Shown here piece by piece: positions 27,106 through 35,223 of a DNA stretch of 64,000 bases. The DNA is from RFSX01 sp964591455 (GTDB taxonomy: Bacteria > Bacteroidota > Bacteroidia > Chitinophagales > Saprospiraceae). The position numbers were made by a program, and so were the translations under genes. Below the pieces are notes generated by a model. It worked only from the letters and a program-made list of their open reading frames with translations, was not told the origin of the DNA and ran no database searches. How positions within the stretch are numbered: the first letter of the stretch is position 1; each line of letters starts with the position of its first letter. The DNA lies in contig CAZQDZ010000008.1 of the NCBI GenBank assembly GCA_964591455.1, forward strand, positions 59,128-123,127. Reading direction: 5' to 3'.

Positions 27106-27212
27106 TTGATTGTCAGAGGATAAAACTGAGGTTAATTGATACGAAGAAATCCCGAGTCTTAACCTCATAGGCAGCAAGTATCTGTCAAAAAAAGGAGGTC
27201 TTGTTAGTTGAC

Positions 27213-27395
27213 TTATCTCTTCATTCTTTTTCTCTGCTTTTTAGAGAAGAGATTTGATTTCCCTCTTTTATCACTTTTCTTAGTGTCAACTTGTCTTACA
27301 TCAGGACAACCTTCGCCAGTTTTGCAGCTGTTTGTGAAGGTCATAAAGCCTAGACTAAGGACGAAAAACAGTAATAATTGCTTTGATTTTCTCAT
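27213..27395 (-). CDS. Small lipoprotein with basic tail
   Basis: A 60-residue protein with a clear lipoprotein signal (MRKSKQLLLFFVLSLGFMTF then TNSC, Cys24 as lipid site). The short mature part has CKTGEGCPDVRQVD and then a strongly basic tail (KKSDKRGKSNLFSKKQRKRMKR). AGGAA lies about 14 bases before the start. The signal peptide, lipobox and isolated position favour a real gene. Its role is unknown; the basic end could bind acidic surface polymer. Confidence 0.6.
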   Translation of the reverse strand: MRKSKQLLLFFVLSLGFMTFTNSCKTGEGCPDVRQVDTKKSDKRGKSNLFSKKQRKRMKR

Positions 27396-27492
27396 ATTCT
27401 TATTGATTTCCTAGTCAAATTAAAACCCAATTTTACATCATAAAACAGTTATAAACCTAAAAAATTGCTAAGTCCCTAGTAAAATAAGGGGT

Positions 27493-27522
27493 TTTGGTCG
27501 TATTTTAATATTATAATGTTTG
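27493..27522 (+). promoter_or_regulatory. candidate promoter of the HU gene
   Basis: TTTG at 27493-27496 is followed after 18 bases by AATGTTTG, one base from the TAnnTTTG consensus. The pair lies about 70 bases before the HU start. Confidence 0.45.
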
Positions 27523-27591
27523 TTTATATGAACCAAAATTCTACATTTACCCCCGAAAAATCATTTATTTTCAAAATTAAAAAAAGCAAAC

Positions 27592-27864
27592 ATGAACAAA
27601 GGAGATCTTATAGATGCGGTTGCTAGTAAAGCTGATATCTCAAAAGGACAAGCGACTGAAGCTGTTTCTGCAGTATTTGATACAATACAAGGCTGTCTAA
27701 AGAAAGGTGATAAAGCAGCTTTTGTAGGATTCGGAACTTTCTCAACTTCAGAGAGAGCTGCGAGAGATGGAAGAAATCCAAGAACAGGAGAAACTATCAA
27801 AATTGCTGCAAAAACATTAGTTAAGTTTAAAGCAGGTAAAGCATTATCAGAGGCGATGAACTAA
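27592..27864 (+). CDS. hup: DNA-binding protein HU
   Basis: A 90-residue nucleoid protein that bends and compacts DNA as a dimer. It has the full family pattern: MNKGDLIDAVASKADISKGQ, then VGFGTFSTSERAARDGRNPRTGE, where the beta-arm with RNPRTGE and its proline inserts into the minor groove, and a KAGKALSEAMN end. Length matches E. coli HU. It is a single-gene unit with a promoter-like pair upstream and a strong terminator 37 bases downstream, fitting high expression. Confidence 0.96.
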   Translation: MNKGDLIDAVASKADISKGQATEAVSAVFDTIQGCLKKGDKAAFVGFGTFSTSERAARDGRNPRTGETIKIAAKTLVKFKAGKALSEAMN

Positions 27865-27901
27865 TCGTTGCATCACTTGGATAAAAATGTAACAAAATAG
27901 A

Positions 27902-27934
27902 AAAGCAGGCTGAGATTTTCAGCTTGCTTTTTTT
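27902..27934 (+). terminator. Rho-independent terminator of the HU gene
   Basis: Stem AAAGCAGGCTGA / TCAGCTTGCTTT with one wobble pair and a short loop, followed by a run of T. Confidence 0.9.
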
Positions 27935-27985
27935 ATTTCTCAAATCCCAAATCAGTTATAAAAAACACGAAATCAACTAAGTGCT

Positions 27986-28828
27986 ATGGCTACAATAAAG
28001 GAACTCAAATCAATTGCTACTCAGGTAAGGAGAGACATCATAAGACAGACGGCAGGTGCTAATAGTGGTCACCCTGGGGGCTCACTTGGCTGTGCAGATT
28101 TTCTTACCGCACTCTACTTCAGAGTGATGAAGCATAACCCAAAATTTAAAATGGTAGGAAAAGGAGAAGATATGTTCTTTCTCTCTAACGGTCATATCTC
28201 CCCTGTGTGGTATAGCGTGCTAGCCCGATCAGGTTACTTCAATGTATCTGAACTCAAAACATTCAGAAAAATTAATTCCAGATTGCAAGGTCATCCAGCC
28301 ACCCACGAAGGGCTGCCTGGTATACGAGTGGCCTCAGGCTCCCTTGGTCAAGGTATTTCTGTAGCACTAGGCGCTGCACTCGCGAAAAAATTGGATAAAG
28401 AGAAAGAACTGATTTATGTATTGACTGGTGATGGAGAATTGCAAGAGGGCCAAGTGTGGGAAGCACTCATGTTCGCTACTCATCATAAGGTAGATAATAT
28501 CATAGTAACAGTAGATTATAATGGACAGCAGATAGATGGTCCGACCAGTAAGGTCATGAGTCTAGGTAATCTTAAAGCCAAGTGGAAAGCCTTTGGCTGG
28601 CAGGTGATGGAAATGGACGGTCATAATATGTCAGAAATATTAAAGACACTAGCTGCCGCAAAGAAAAACACAAAACAAGGTAAGCCCATCTGCATCCTGA
28701 TGAAGACAAGTATGGGTAAAGGGGTAGACTTCATGGAAGGGACTCACAAGTGGCATGGCAAGGCAACGAATGCCGAACAAACTAAAGTGGCACTATCACA
28801 ACTAGAAGAAACACTAGGAGACTACTAG
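27986..28828 (+). CDS. Transketolase, N-terminal subunit
   Basis: The 280-residue half of a split transketolase that carries the thiamine-diphosphate pyrophosphate-binding domain. It has SGHPGGSLGCADF near the start, GSLGQGISVALGAAL, the ThDP/metal motif GDGELQEGQVWEALMFA and VDYNGQQIDG. It acts in the non-oxidative pentose phosphate pathway, moving two-carbon units between sugar phosphates, together with the next gene. The two coding regions are separated by 30 bases on the same strand, so they are surely one operon. The split form is one of two arrangements found in bacteria. Confidence 0.95.
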   Translation: MATIKELKSIATQVRRDIIRQTAGANSGHPGGSLGCADFLTALYFRVMKHNPKFKMVGKGEDMFFLSNGHISPVWYSVLARSGYFNVSELKTFRKINSRLQGHPATHEGLPGIRVASGSLGQGISVALGAALAKKLDKEKELIYVLTGDGELQEGQVWEALMFATHHKVDNIIVTVDYNGQQIDGPTSKVMSLGNLKAKWKAFGWQVMEMDGHNMSEILKTLAAAKKNTKQGKPICILMKTSMGKGVDFMEGTHKWHGKATNAEQTKVALSQLEETLGDY

Positions 28829-28858
28829 TCATTTATATTCAAATAATAGAAAACCAAC

Positions 28859-29821
28859 ATGTTAGATAAATTAAAAGCCACAACCAGCAAAGCCACAAGA
28901 AACGGATTCGGGGATGGGATGACACAGCTAGGTAGACGTAATAAGAAAGTTGTTGCACTATGCGCTGATCTTATAGGATCACTTAAAATACAAACGTTCA
29001 TCGATGAGAATCCAGAGAGATTTTATCAAGTAGGTATCGCGGAGGCCAACATGATGGGCATCGCCGCTGGACTAGCCACAGCCGGTAAGATCCCTTATAC
29101 GACAACCTTTGCTAATTTTTCTACTGGCAGAGTCTATGACCAAATAAGACAGTCAATCGCCTATTCTCACAAAAATGTCAAAATATGTGCCTCTCATGCT
29201 GGACTCACTCTCGGTGAAGATGGTGCCACCCATCAGATACTAGAAGATGTGGGTATGATGAAAATGTTACCAGGCATGACAGTCATAAATCCTTGTGACT
29301 ATACACAGACAAAAGAAGCCACTATAGCTATCGCTAAACACAAGGGACCAGTGTATCTGAGATTTGGTCGTCCGAGTTGGCCAGTATTTATGCCTAAAGG
29401 AAAATTTCAGATAGGTAAGGCCATGAAATTAAATAATGGAAAAGATGTAACCCTTATAGCAACAGGTCACTTAGTCTGGTACGCCGTGGAAGCTGCGAAA
29501 GAATTAGAGAAAAATGGCATCTCGGTAGACCTGATTAATATCCACACTATCAAGCCACTGGATGAATCAGCTATCCTCAGGTCAGTAAAGAAGACGGGTT
29601 GCTGCGTTGTTGCCGAAGAACATCAGATTTTGGGTGGACTCGGCGAGAGTGTTGCTAGTCTACTGGCAAGAAAACAACCGACACCTATGTCTATAATTGG
29701 CGTGAATGATTCCTTTGGTGAAAGTGGCAAGCCAGATCAATTGCTTAAGAAATATGGTCTTAGTCCAAAAGCCATTTACAAAGCCGCTGATAAATTGGTC
29801 AAGAATAAATCATCTAAATAG
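28859..29821 (+). CDS. Transketolase, C-terminal subunit
   Basis: The 320-residue partner holding the pyrimidine-binding and C-terminal domains. Signatures include FYQVGIAEANMMGIAAGLAT (the catalytic glutamate that activates ThDP is in this GIAE segment), THQILEDVGMMKMLPGMTVI, GPVYLRFGRPSWPV and HTIKPLDE. With the N-terminal subunit it forms the complete enzyme of the pentose phosphate pathway. A 1-deoxyxylulose-5-phosphate synthase identity is unlikely because the pair is too short and lacks Dxs-specific spacing. Confidence 0.95.
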   Translation: MLDKLKATTSKATRNGFGDGMTQLGRRNKKVVALCADLIGSLKIQTFIDENPERFYQVGIAEANMMGIAAGLATAGKIPYTTTFANFSTGRVYDQIRQSIAYSHKNVKICASHAGLTLGEDGATHQILEDVGMMKMLPGMTVINPCDYTQTKEATIAIAKHKGPVYLRFGRPSWPVFMPKGKFQIGKAMKLNNGKDVTLIATGHLVWYAVEAAKELEKNGISVDLINIHTIKPLDESAILRSVKKTGCCVVAEEHQILGGLGESVASLLARKQPTPMSIIGVNDSFGESGKPDQLLKKYGLSPKAIYKAADKLVKNKSSK

Positions 29822-29839
29822 AAATTCATCATTTTATTA

Positions 29840-29875
29840 TTTGTGCAGATTAGTCATCAAACAAGACTAACTTTG
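29840..29875 (+). promoter_or_regulatory. candidate promoter of the Cys/Met metabolism PLP gene
   Basis: TTTG at 29840-29843 and TAACTTTG at 29868-29875 resemble -33 and -7 boxes, but the 24-base spacer is slightly longer than usual. The gene starts 37 bases later. Confidence 0.45.
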
Positions 29876-29912
29876 AATATCTGTTAACTAATAAATTAGA
29901 AAAAGGAAACTT

Positions 29913-31058
29913 ATGAAATTTGGAACCAAAGCAATACACGCTGGAGTAAAGCCTGACCCAGTATCAGGCGCCATCATGACACCTATATATCAGACATCTA
30001 CCTATGTACAAAAGGCACCTGGAAAGCACAGTGGATATGAGTATGCCCGTACACAAAATCCTACGAGAGACGCTTTGCAGGAAAGTCTGGCATCCATAGA
30101 GAATGGTAAGTACGGCATCTGTTTCTCTAGTGGACTGGCTGCCATGGATGCCATTATTAAATTACTCAAATCGGGTGATGAGATAATAGCTACCAATGAT
30201 TTGTATGGAGGATCATATAGATTACTCACTAAGGTGTTTGCTCAGTTTGGCATTGTAAGCCACTTCATAGATATGTCAGATCCCGCTTCTATCGAAAAAT
30301 ATGTGAATAAAAACACAAAGTTTTTAATGGTAGAGACGCCTACCAATCCGATGCTCAATATTGTGGATATCAAGGCGGTCTGTAAGGTGGCTAAACATCA
30401 TAAATTAAAAGTGATAGTAGATAATACTTTCGCATCTCCATATTTACAGAATCCATTAGATTTAGGCGCAGACATTGTCTGGCACAGTTGTACTAAGTAT
30501 CTAGGTGGACACTCAGATGTTGTAATGGGTGCTGTCATTACCAAGAGTAAATCACTTGCAGATAAATTGTATTTTATTCAGAATGCTGCGGGTGCGGTGC
30601 CTGGGCCTCAGGACTGCTTTTTAATGTTGCGAGGAATAAAAACCTTACACCTAAGAGTACAGCGGTCTTGCGAAAATGCAAAGAAGGTCGCTGAGTTCCT
30701 TAAAGCACATAAGAAGGTATCTAAGGTATACTACCCAGGCTTCAAGGATAATAAGTTCTATAAGATAGCCAGAAAGCAAATGAGCAACTTTGGAGGAATG
30801 GTGTCCTTTGATTTAAAGAATAATAAATTAAGCACTGCAAAAAAAGTATTAAGTGGTACTAAGCTATTTGCACTTGCAGAATCTCTAGGTGGTGTAGAGT
30901 CCCTTATAGGGCACCCCGCCTCGATGACTCACGGCTCTATACCAAAGGCAGAGAGAATGAAAGTAGGACTCACAGATTCATTAATCAGATTATCAGTCGG
31001 TGTAGAAGATGTCACTGATTTGATTGCTGACCTGAACAAGGCTTTATCTAAGATATAG
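29913..31058 (+). CDS. Cystathionine gamma-synthase/gamma-lyase family PLP enzyme
   Basis: A 381-residue member of the Cys/Met metabolism gamma family. It has TPIYQTSTYVQ, YEYARTQNPTRDALQ (active-site Tyr and Arg), CFSSGLAAMDAII, VDNTFASPYLQNPLDLGADI and the cofactor lysine in HSCTKYLGGHSDV (Lys195). The C-terminus GGVESLIGHPASMTH is a core signature. These enzymes make or split cystathionine or related sulfur compounds in methionine and cysteine synthesis. Sequence alone does not separate synthase from lyase. A possible promoter and a strong terminator frame it as a single-gene unit. Confidence 0.92.
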   Translation: MKFGTKAIHAGVKPDPVSGAIMTPIYQTSTYVQKAPGKHSGYEYARTQNPTRDALQESLASIENGKYGICFSSGLAAMDAIIKLLKSGDEIIATNDLYGGSYRLLTKVFAQFGIVSHFIDMSDPASIEKYVNKNTKFLMVETPTNPMLNIVDIKAVCKVAKHHKLKVIVDNTFASPYLQNPLDLGADIVWHSCTKYLGGHSDVVMGAVITKSKSLADKLYFIQNAAGAVPGPQDCFLMLRGIKTLHLRVQRSCENAKKVAEFLKAHKKVSKVYYPGFKDNKFYKIARKQMSNFGGMVSFDLKNNKLSTAKKVLSGTKLFALAESLGGVESLIGHPASMTHGSIPKAERMKVGLTDSLIRLSVGVEDVTDLIADLNKALSKI

Positions 31059-31080
31059 TCAGCCAATTAAACGATATTAA

Positions 31081-31118
31081 AAAAGCAGTCTCCGACATCC
31101 ACAGAGACTGCTTTTTTA
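31081..31118 (+). terminator. Rho-independent terminator after the Cys/Met PLP gene
   Basis: Stem AGCAGTCTC / GAGACTGCT with an 11-base loop, flanked by A and T runs. Confidence 0.92.
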
Positions 31119-31202
31119 TTGTTTCAAATTAATTTCAATTCAATTGCTAGCTACAGTCTACACTAAATATTAAATTGTACCAGAAACAAGACTGTACATG
31201 TT

Positions 31203-31210
31203 TAATTTTG
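31203..31210 (+). promoter_or_regulatory. candidate -7 promoter box of the radC gene
   Basis: TAATTTTG matches TAnnTTTG and lies 28 bases before the GTG start of radC. A TTG at 31175-31177 would give a rather long 25-base spacer. Confidence 0.4.
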
Positions 31211-31238
31211 TGACATTTAGAACCAACATTATTTCTGG

Positions 31239-31934
31239 GTGACTGATAAGAATCCATTAAATATTAAGAATTGGGCTGCAGAAGATAAGCCTAGAGAGAA
31301 GATGTTGCTCAAAGGCAAGGAGGCTATTAGTGATGCAGAACTGATTGCCATATTAATTGGTTCTGGGACAGGAGGTATGTCTGCTGTAGATCTTGCAAAA
31401 AAAATTCTTTCCACTTACTCCAATGATCTTAATGAACTAGGCCGAATTAGTATCAAAGACTTGATTAAATTCAAAGGCATCGGTGAGGCTAAAGCAATTA
31501 CAATATTATCTGCACTAGAATTAGGTCGACGGAGACAGATGACACAAGTAAAGGTAAAGCCCAAAATAACATGTAGCCAAGATGCTTACAACTGTGTTTA
31601 TCCAGTAATGGAAGATTTGAAGCATGAAGTCTTTAAAATTCTATTGCTTAATAGAAACAATCGAGTTACAAAAATAGAGACAGTTAGCGTGGGCGGCGTA
31701 GCAGGCACAGTGGTAGACCCGAAGATTATATTCAAAAAAGCACTCGACGAACAGGCATCATCTATTATTCTAGCCCATAATCATCCATCGGGCAACCTTA
31801 ATCCGTCACAACAAGATATTGCTGTTACTAAAAAATTAATGGAGGCAGGCAAGACTCTAGAAATAAATATACTGGATCATCTCATTATATCAAACCAAGG
31901 ATTCTACAGCTTTTTGGATGAAGGCCTCCTTTGA
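31239..31934 (+). CDS. radC: RadC family JAMM protein
   Basis: A 231-residue RadC-like protein starting at GTG, the only start that fits the family N-terminus (KNWAAEDKPREKMLLKG). It has a helix-hairpin-helix segment (LIKFKGIGEAKAITILSALELG) and the MPN/JAMM metal site AHNHPSGNLNPSQQDI at the C-terminal half. RadC was long called a DNA repair protein, but its role is disputed, and the JAMM motif suggests a metal-dependent hydrolase. The next gene starts 12 bases downstream. Confidence 0.92.
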   Translation: MTDKNPLNIKNWAAEDKPREKMLLKGKEAISDAELIAILIGSGTGGMSAVDLAKKILSTYSNDLNELGRISIKDLIKFKGIGEAKAITILSALELGRRRQMTQVKVKPKITCSQDAYNCVYPVMEDLKHEVFKILLLNRNNRVTKIETVSVGGVAGTVVDPKIIFKKALDEQASSIILAHNHPSGNLNPSQQDIAVTKKLMEAGKTLEINILDHLIISNQGFYSFLDEGLL

Positions 31935-31946
31935 ACACAATTATAA

Positions 31947-32744
31947 ATGACCTACTATAAGAATAAGACAGTTTGGATTACGGGTGCCAGCTCAGGCATA
32001 GGCAAAGAGATGGCAATTCAACTATCTAGTATGGGTGCATCACTAATTTTATCCAGTCGTAAAATAGCCTCTCTGGAGGAAGTCTCCAAATTATGTAAGG
32101 ATACGACAGTAAATCTGCTACCACTAGATCTGGAAGACCATGAAAACTTGGATAAAATATTATCCGAAAATAAGCCCTTAATCTCGGCTGTAGACGTACT
32201 TATTAATAACGGAGGTATTTCACAGAGGTCTAAAGTAATAGAAACCAGTTTCGAGGTATATAAAAGACTTATGGACATCAATTACTTTGGGACAATTAAG
32301 TTGAGCAAAGGCATATTACCTTACTTTCTTGGCAGAAATTCTGGGCACTTTGTTGTCGTCAGTAGTATGGCTGGAAAATTTGGCGTGCCAGTGAGATCAG
32401 GGTATTCTGCGTCTAAGATGGCACTTCATGGCTTTTTCGATGCCCTGAGGGCAGAATTAGCGTCTACCAATATAGATATCTCTATTATATGCCCTGGCTA
32501 TATAAAAACAGATATATCCAAGAATGCGCTGACATCCGATGGCTCTCCTCAAGGCACGATGGATGAAGCCCAGAGAAATGGAATGGCGGTGGAAACAATG
32601 GTAAAAAAAGTATTGCAAGCCATAGCTAGCGGTAAGGCTGAGTACCATATTGGTGGATTCAAAGAGGTGAAAATGGCAGGTCTTGCAGCCCGATTAATGC
32701 CCAATTTGCTCCGCAAAATCATTGCTAAATCTAGGGTAACTTAG
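31947..32744 (+). CDS. Short-chain dehydrogenase/reductase
   Basis: A 265-residue classical SDR. The cofactor motif TGASSGIGKE (residues 12-21), NNGG (87-90), SSMAG with Ser140 and YSASK with Tyr153 and Lys157 form a complete active site. The sequence looks like the DHRS7/SDR7 branch, which handles lipid or retinoid-like carbonyls, but the substrate cannot be told. It starts 12 bases after radC and runs toward the oxoamine synthase, from which it is separated by about 158 bases. Confidence 0.9.
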   Translation: MTYYKNKTVWITGASSGIGKEMAIQLSSMGASLILSSRKIASLEEVSKLCKDTTVNLLPLDLEDHENLDKILSENKPLISAVDVLINNGGISQRSKVIETSFEVYKRLMDINYFGTIKLSKGILPYFLGRNSGHFVVVSSMAGKFGVPVRSGYSASKMALHGFFDALRAELASTNIDISIICPGYIKTDISKNALTSDGSPQGTMDEAQRNGMAVETMVKKVLQAIASGKAEYHIGGFKEVKMAGLAARLMPNLLRKIIAKSRVT

Positions 32745-32902
32745 GTCTGTCTAGGTATCATATAGCTTAAAAGTCAAGAAAACAATGGTCTTAACTAATA
32801 TAAAGACCAATATTTACCTTCTCGCCCTTGGATTTTAGGACATATTACCGATTTTTAGTCCCATCTAAGAATCCAATAATAAAGTAAAGAAGTAGAAAAG
32901 AT

Positions 32903-34135
32903 ATGGACATTTTTGACAGGATTAAAAGCGATCGTGGACCTCTAGGAATTTATTCCGAACAAGAAGGCTATTATATTTTCCCAAAACTAGAAGGAGAATT
33001 AAGCAATAGAATGATGTTTCAAGGCAAAGAAACCATCATGTGGTCAGTAAATAACTATCTAGGGCTGGCTAACCACCCTGACGTAAGGAAGGCAGATGCC
33101 GAAGCCACTGCCAAATGGGGATTGGCCTATCCCATGGGTTCCAGAATGATGTCTGGCAACACAGAACTTCATGATACACTAGAAAAAGAATTAGCAGAAT
33201 TCATTAGCAAAGAGGCTGCTGTTCTTGTGAATTTTGGATACCAAGGAATCATGTCTGCCATAGACTGCCTATTATCTAGAAGGGATGTTGTCGTATACGA
33301 TGCAGGCTGTCATGCTTGTATAGTAGACGGTGTAAGAATGCATGCAGGTAAACGCTTTGCATTCCAACATAATGATGTAGCCAGTTGCGAGAAAATGCTG
33401 GAGCAAGCCACCAAAATAGTGGAGCAGACAGGGGGCGGTATTCTAGTAATCTCTGAGGGTGTCTTTGGAATGAGAGGACATCAGGGTAAACTGAGAGAGA
33501 TTATCTCTTTGAAGGATAAATATAATTTCAGATTAATGGTAGATGATGCTCATGGGTTCGGCACTTTAGGAAAGACTGGTGCTGGTGCTGGAGAAGAGCA
33601 AGGTGTTCAAGATGAAATTGATGTCTACTTTGCCACTTTTGCCAAATCTATGGGAAGTGTAGGTGCTTTCCTCGCAGGGGATAAAGACATGGTTCAGTAT
33701 CTCAAGTATAATATGCGTTCTCAAATTTTTGCTAAGTCTCTGATGATGCCAGTCGTTGAGAGTGCCTTACTCAGACTACGTATGCTGAAAACCATGCCTG
33801 AGTTAAAAGACAATCTGTGGAATAATGTAAATAATCTCCAGAAAGGCCTCAAAGATGCTGGATTCGATATAGGTAGTACCAACTCTTGTGTGACACCCGT
33901 GTATATGAAAGGTTCTGTAGAAGAGGCAATGAAACTAGTACATGACTTAAGAGAAAATCATCGTGTGTTCTGTTCTATTGTAGTCTATCCAGTTGTACCT
34001 AAGGGTGTCATTCTATTAAGGCTGATTCCGACGTCAGTCCATACAGATAAAGATATCGAAGAAACGATAGAAGCTTTCAAAGCTATTCAGGTTAAGCTTG
34101 AAAACAATGCTTATAAATCTGAGATAGTCGCCTAG
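32903..34135 (+). CDS. Alpha-oxoamine synthase, serine palmitoyltransferase-like
   Basis: A 410-residue PLP enzyme of the family that condenses an amino acid with an acyl-CoA. It has MWSVNNYLGLANHPDV, GSRMMSGNTELHDTLE, the HACIVDG segment, VDDAHGFGTLGKTG and the cofactor lysine in TFAKSMGSVGAF (Lys248). It matches the Bacteroidota branch that includes serine palmitoyltransferase, the first enzyme of sphingolipid synthesis, rather than 8-amino-7-oxononanoate synthase (BioF). A cysteate-using capnine synthase for sulfonolipids is the main alternative in this phylum. Its stop codon overlaps the next start by one base. Confidence 0.88.
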   Translation: MDIFDRIKSDRGPLGIYSEQEGYYIFPKLEGELSNRMMFQGKETIMWSVNNYLGLANHPDVRKADAEATAKWGLAYPMGSRMMSGNTELHDTLEKELAEFISKEAAVLVNFGYQGIMSAIDCLLSRRDVVVYDAGCHACIVDGVRMHAGKRFAFQHNDVASCEKMLEQATKIVEQTGGGILVISEGVFGMRGHQGKLREIISLKDKYNFRLMVDDAHGFGTLGKTGAGAGEEQGVQDEIDVYFATFAKSMGSVGAFLAGDKDMVQYLKYNMRSQIFAKSLMMPVVESALLRLRMLKTMPELKDNLWNNVNNLQKGLKDAGFDIGSTNSCVTPVYMKGSVEEAMKLVHDLRENHRVFCSIVVYPVVPKGVILLRLIPTSVHTDKDIEETIEAFKAIQVKLENNAYKSEIVA

Positions 34136-35202
34136 TGAAGAGAAGCCAATTGACGACCCCTATCATTAGTGGGATTCAACAAATAGGTATTGGGAATAAC
34201 TCTGTGTATGACACCTGGTCTTGGTACAGGAAGCATTTAGGTATGGATGTCCCAGTCTTTGACGAAGCAGCTGAGGCCGAACTCATGCTGCCCTACACAG
34301 GTGGCAAACCCAGAAGCAGACATGCCATCCTTGCCCTCAACATGATGGGTGGTGGTGGCGCAGAAATTTGGCAGTATACCACCAGGAAGGGTGCACCACC
34401 CAGTTTTCAGATCAAGGCGGGTGATTTAGGTATATATATAGCTAAGTTCAAGTCGAAAGATATACACAAATCGCATGACATCCTTTCAGTGGAAAACGAA
34501 GTATCCGCAATCATGACTTCCCCTGAAGGCAAGCAACATTTCTATCTTAAAGATATTGATGGGAATTTAATAGAGATGGTCGAGTCTGACAACTGGATGT
34601 CTAAGAGACTCAGTCACTCTGGTGGTGTATGTGGCGCTGTGATAGGTGTAAGTGATATGGATAAGTCTATAGAATTCTATAATATGGTCTTAGGCTATGA
34701 TACCGTGGTATATGACAAGCATGGTGCCCATTCAGACTTTAGTTTTTTTGATGATGGGCAGCCCATCAGAAGAGTTTTACTCAGACATTCAGCCCCCCGC
34801 AAAGGCGCATTTAGTAAACTATTTGGTTCCACCGAGATAGAGCTGATACAATCCACTGATAGAACGCCGCAGAAAATATTCAAAGATAGAATGTGGGGTG
34901 ATATAGGATTTATTCACTTGTGCTTTGACATAGCGGGTATGGATGCCTTGAGAGGGACTTGTATTGCCTGTGATTGTGCATTTACTGTAGATAGCGGGGA
35001 TTTTGATATGGGTGAAGCAGCAGGCCAATTTGCATATATTGAAGACCCTGATGGAACTCTAATCGAATTCGTAGAGACACATAAAGTGCCAATTATAAAA
35101 AAAATAGGATGGTATCTATATCTCAGAAAAAGACCTGCAGACAAAGCCTTGCCTAATTGGATGTTGAAAGCAATGAGACTAAATCGGGTTAAGGACAAAT
35201 AA
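34135..35202 (+). CDS. VOC superfamily protein with two glyoxalase-like domains
   Basis: A 355-residue protein starting at GTG one base inside the stop of the oxoamine synthase gene, so translation is coupled. Two tandem vicinal-oxygen-chelate domains are visible, at about residues 15-150 (ISGIQQIGIGNNSVYDTWSW, HFYLKDIDGNLIEMVE) and 160-315 (GAVIGVSDMDKSIEFYNMVL, AYIEDPDGTLIEFVET). The Glu at each domain's last strand fits a metal ligand. VOC proteins include glyoxalase I, extradiol dioxygenases and epimerases. The tight coupling suggests it modifies or protects the long-chain-base product or precursor of its neighbour. A basic C-terminal tail follows. Confidence 0.85.
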   Translation: MKRSQLTTPIISGIQQIGIGNNSVYDTWSWYRKHLGMDVPVFDEAAEAELMLPYTGGKPRSRHAILALNMMGGGGAEIWQYTTRKGAPPSFQIKAGDLGIYIAKFKSKDIHKSHDILSVENEVSAIMTSPEGKQHFYLKDIDGNLIEMVESDNWMSKRLSHSGGVCGAVIGVSDMDKSIEFYNMVLGYDTVVYDKHGAHSDFSFFDDGQPIRRVLLRHSAPRKGAFSKLFGSTEIELIQSTDRTPQKIFKDRMWGDIGFIHLCFDIAGMDALRGTCIACDCAFTVDSGDFDMGEAAGQFAYIEDPDGTLIEFVETHKVPIIKKIGWYLYLRKRPADKALPNWMLKAMRLNRVKDK

Positions 35203-35223
35203 TCTTACTATCTATATTCAGAT

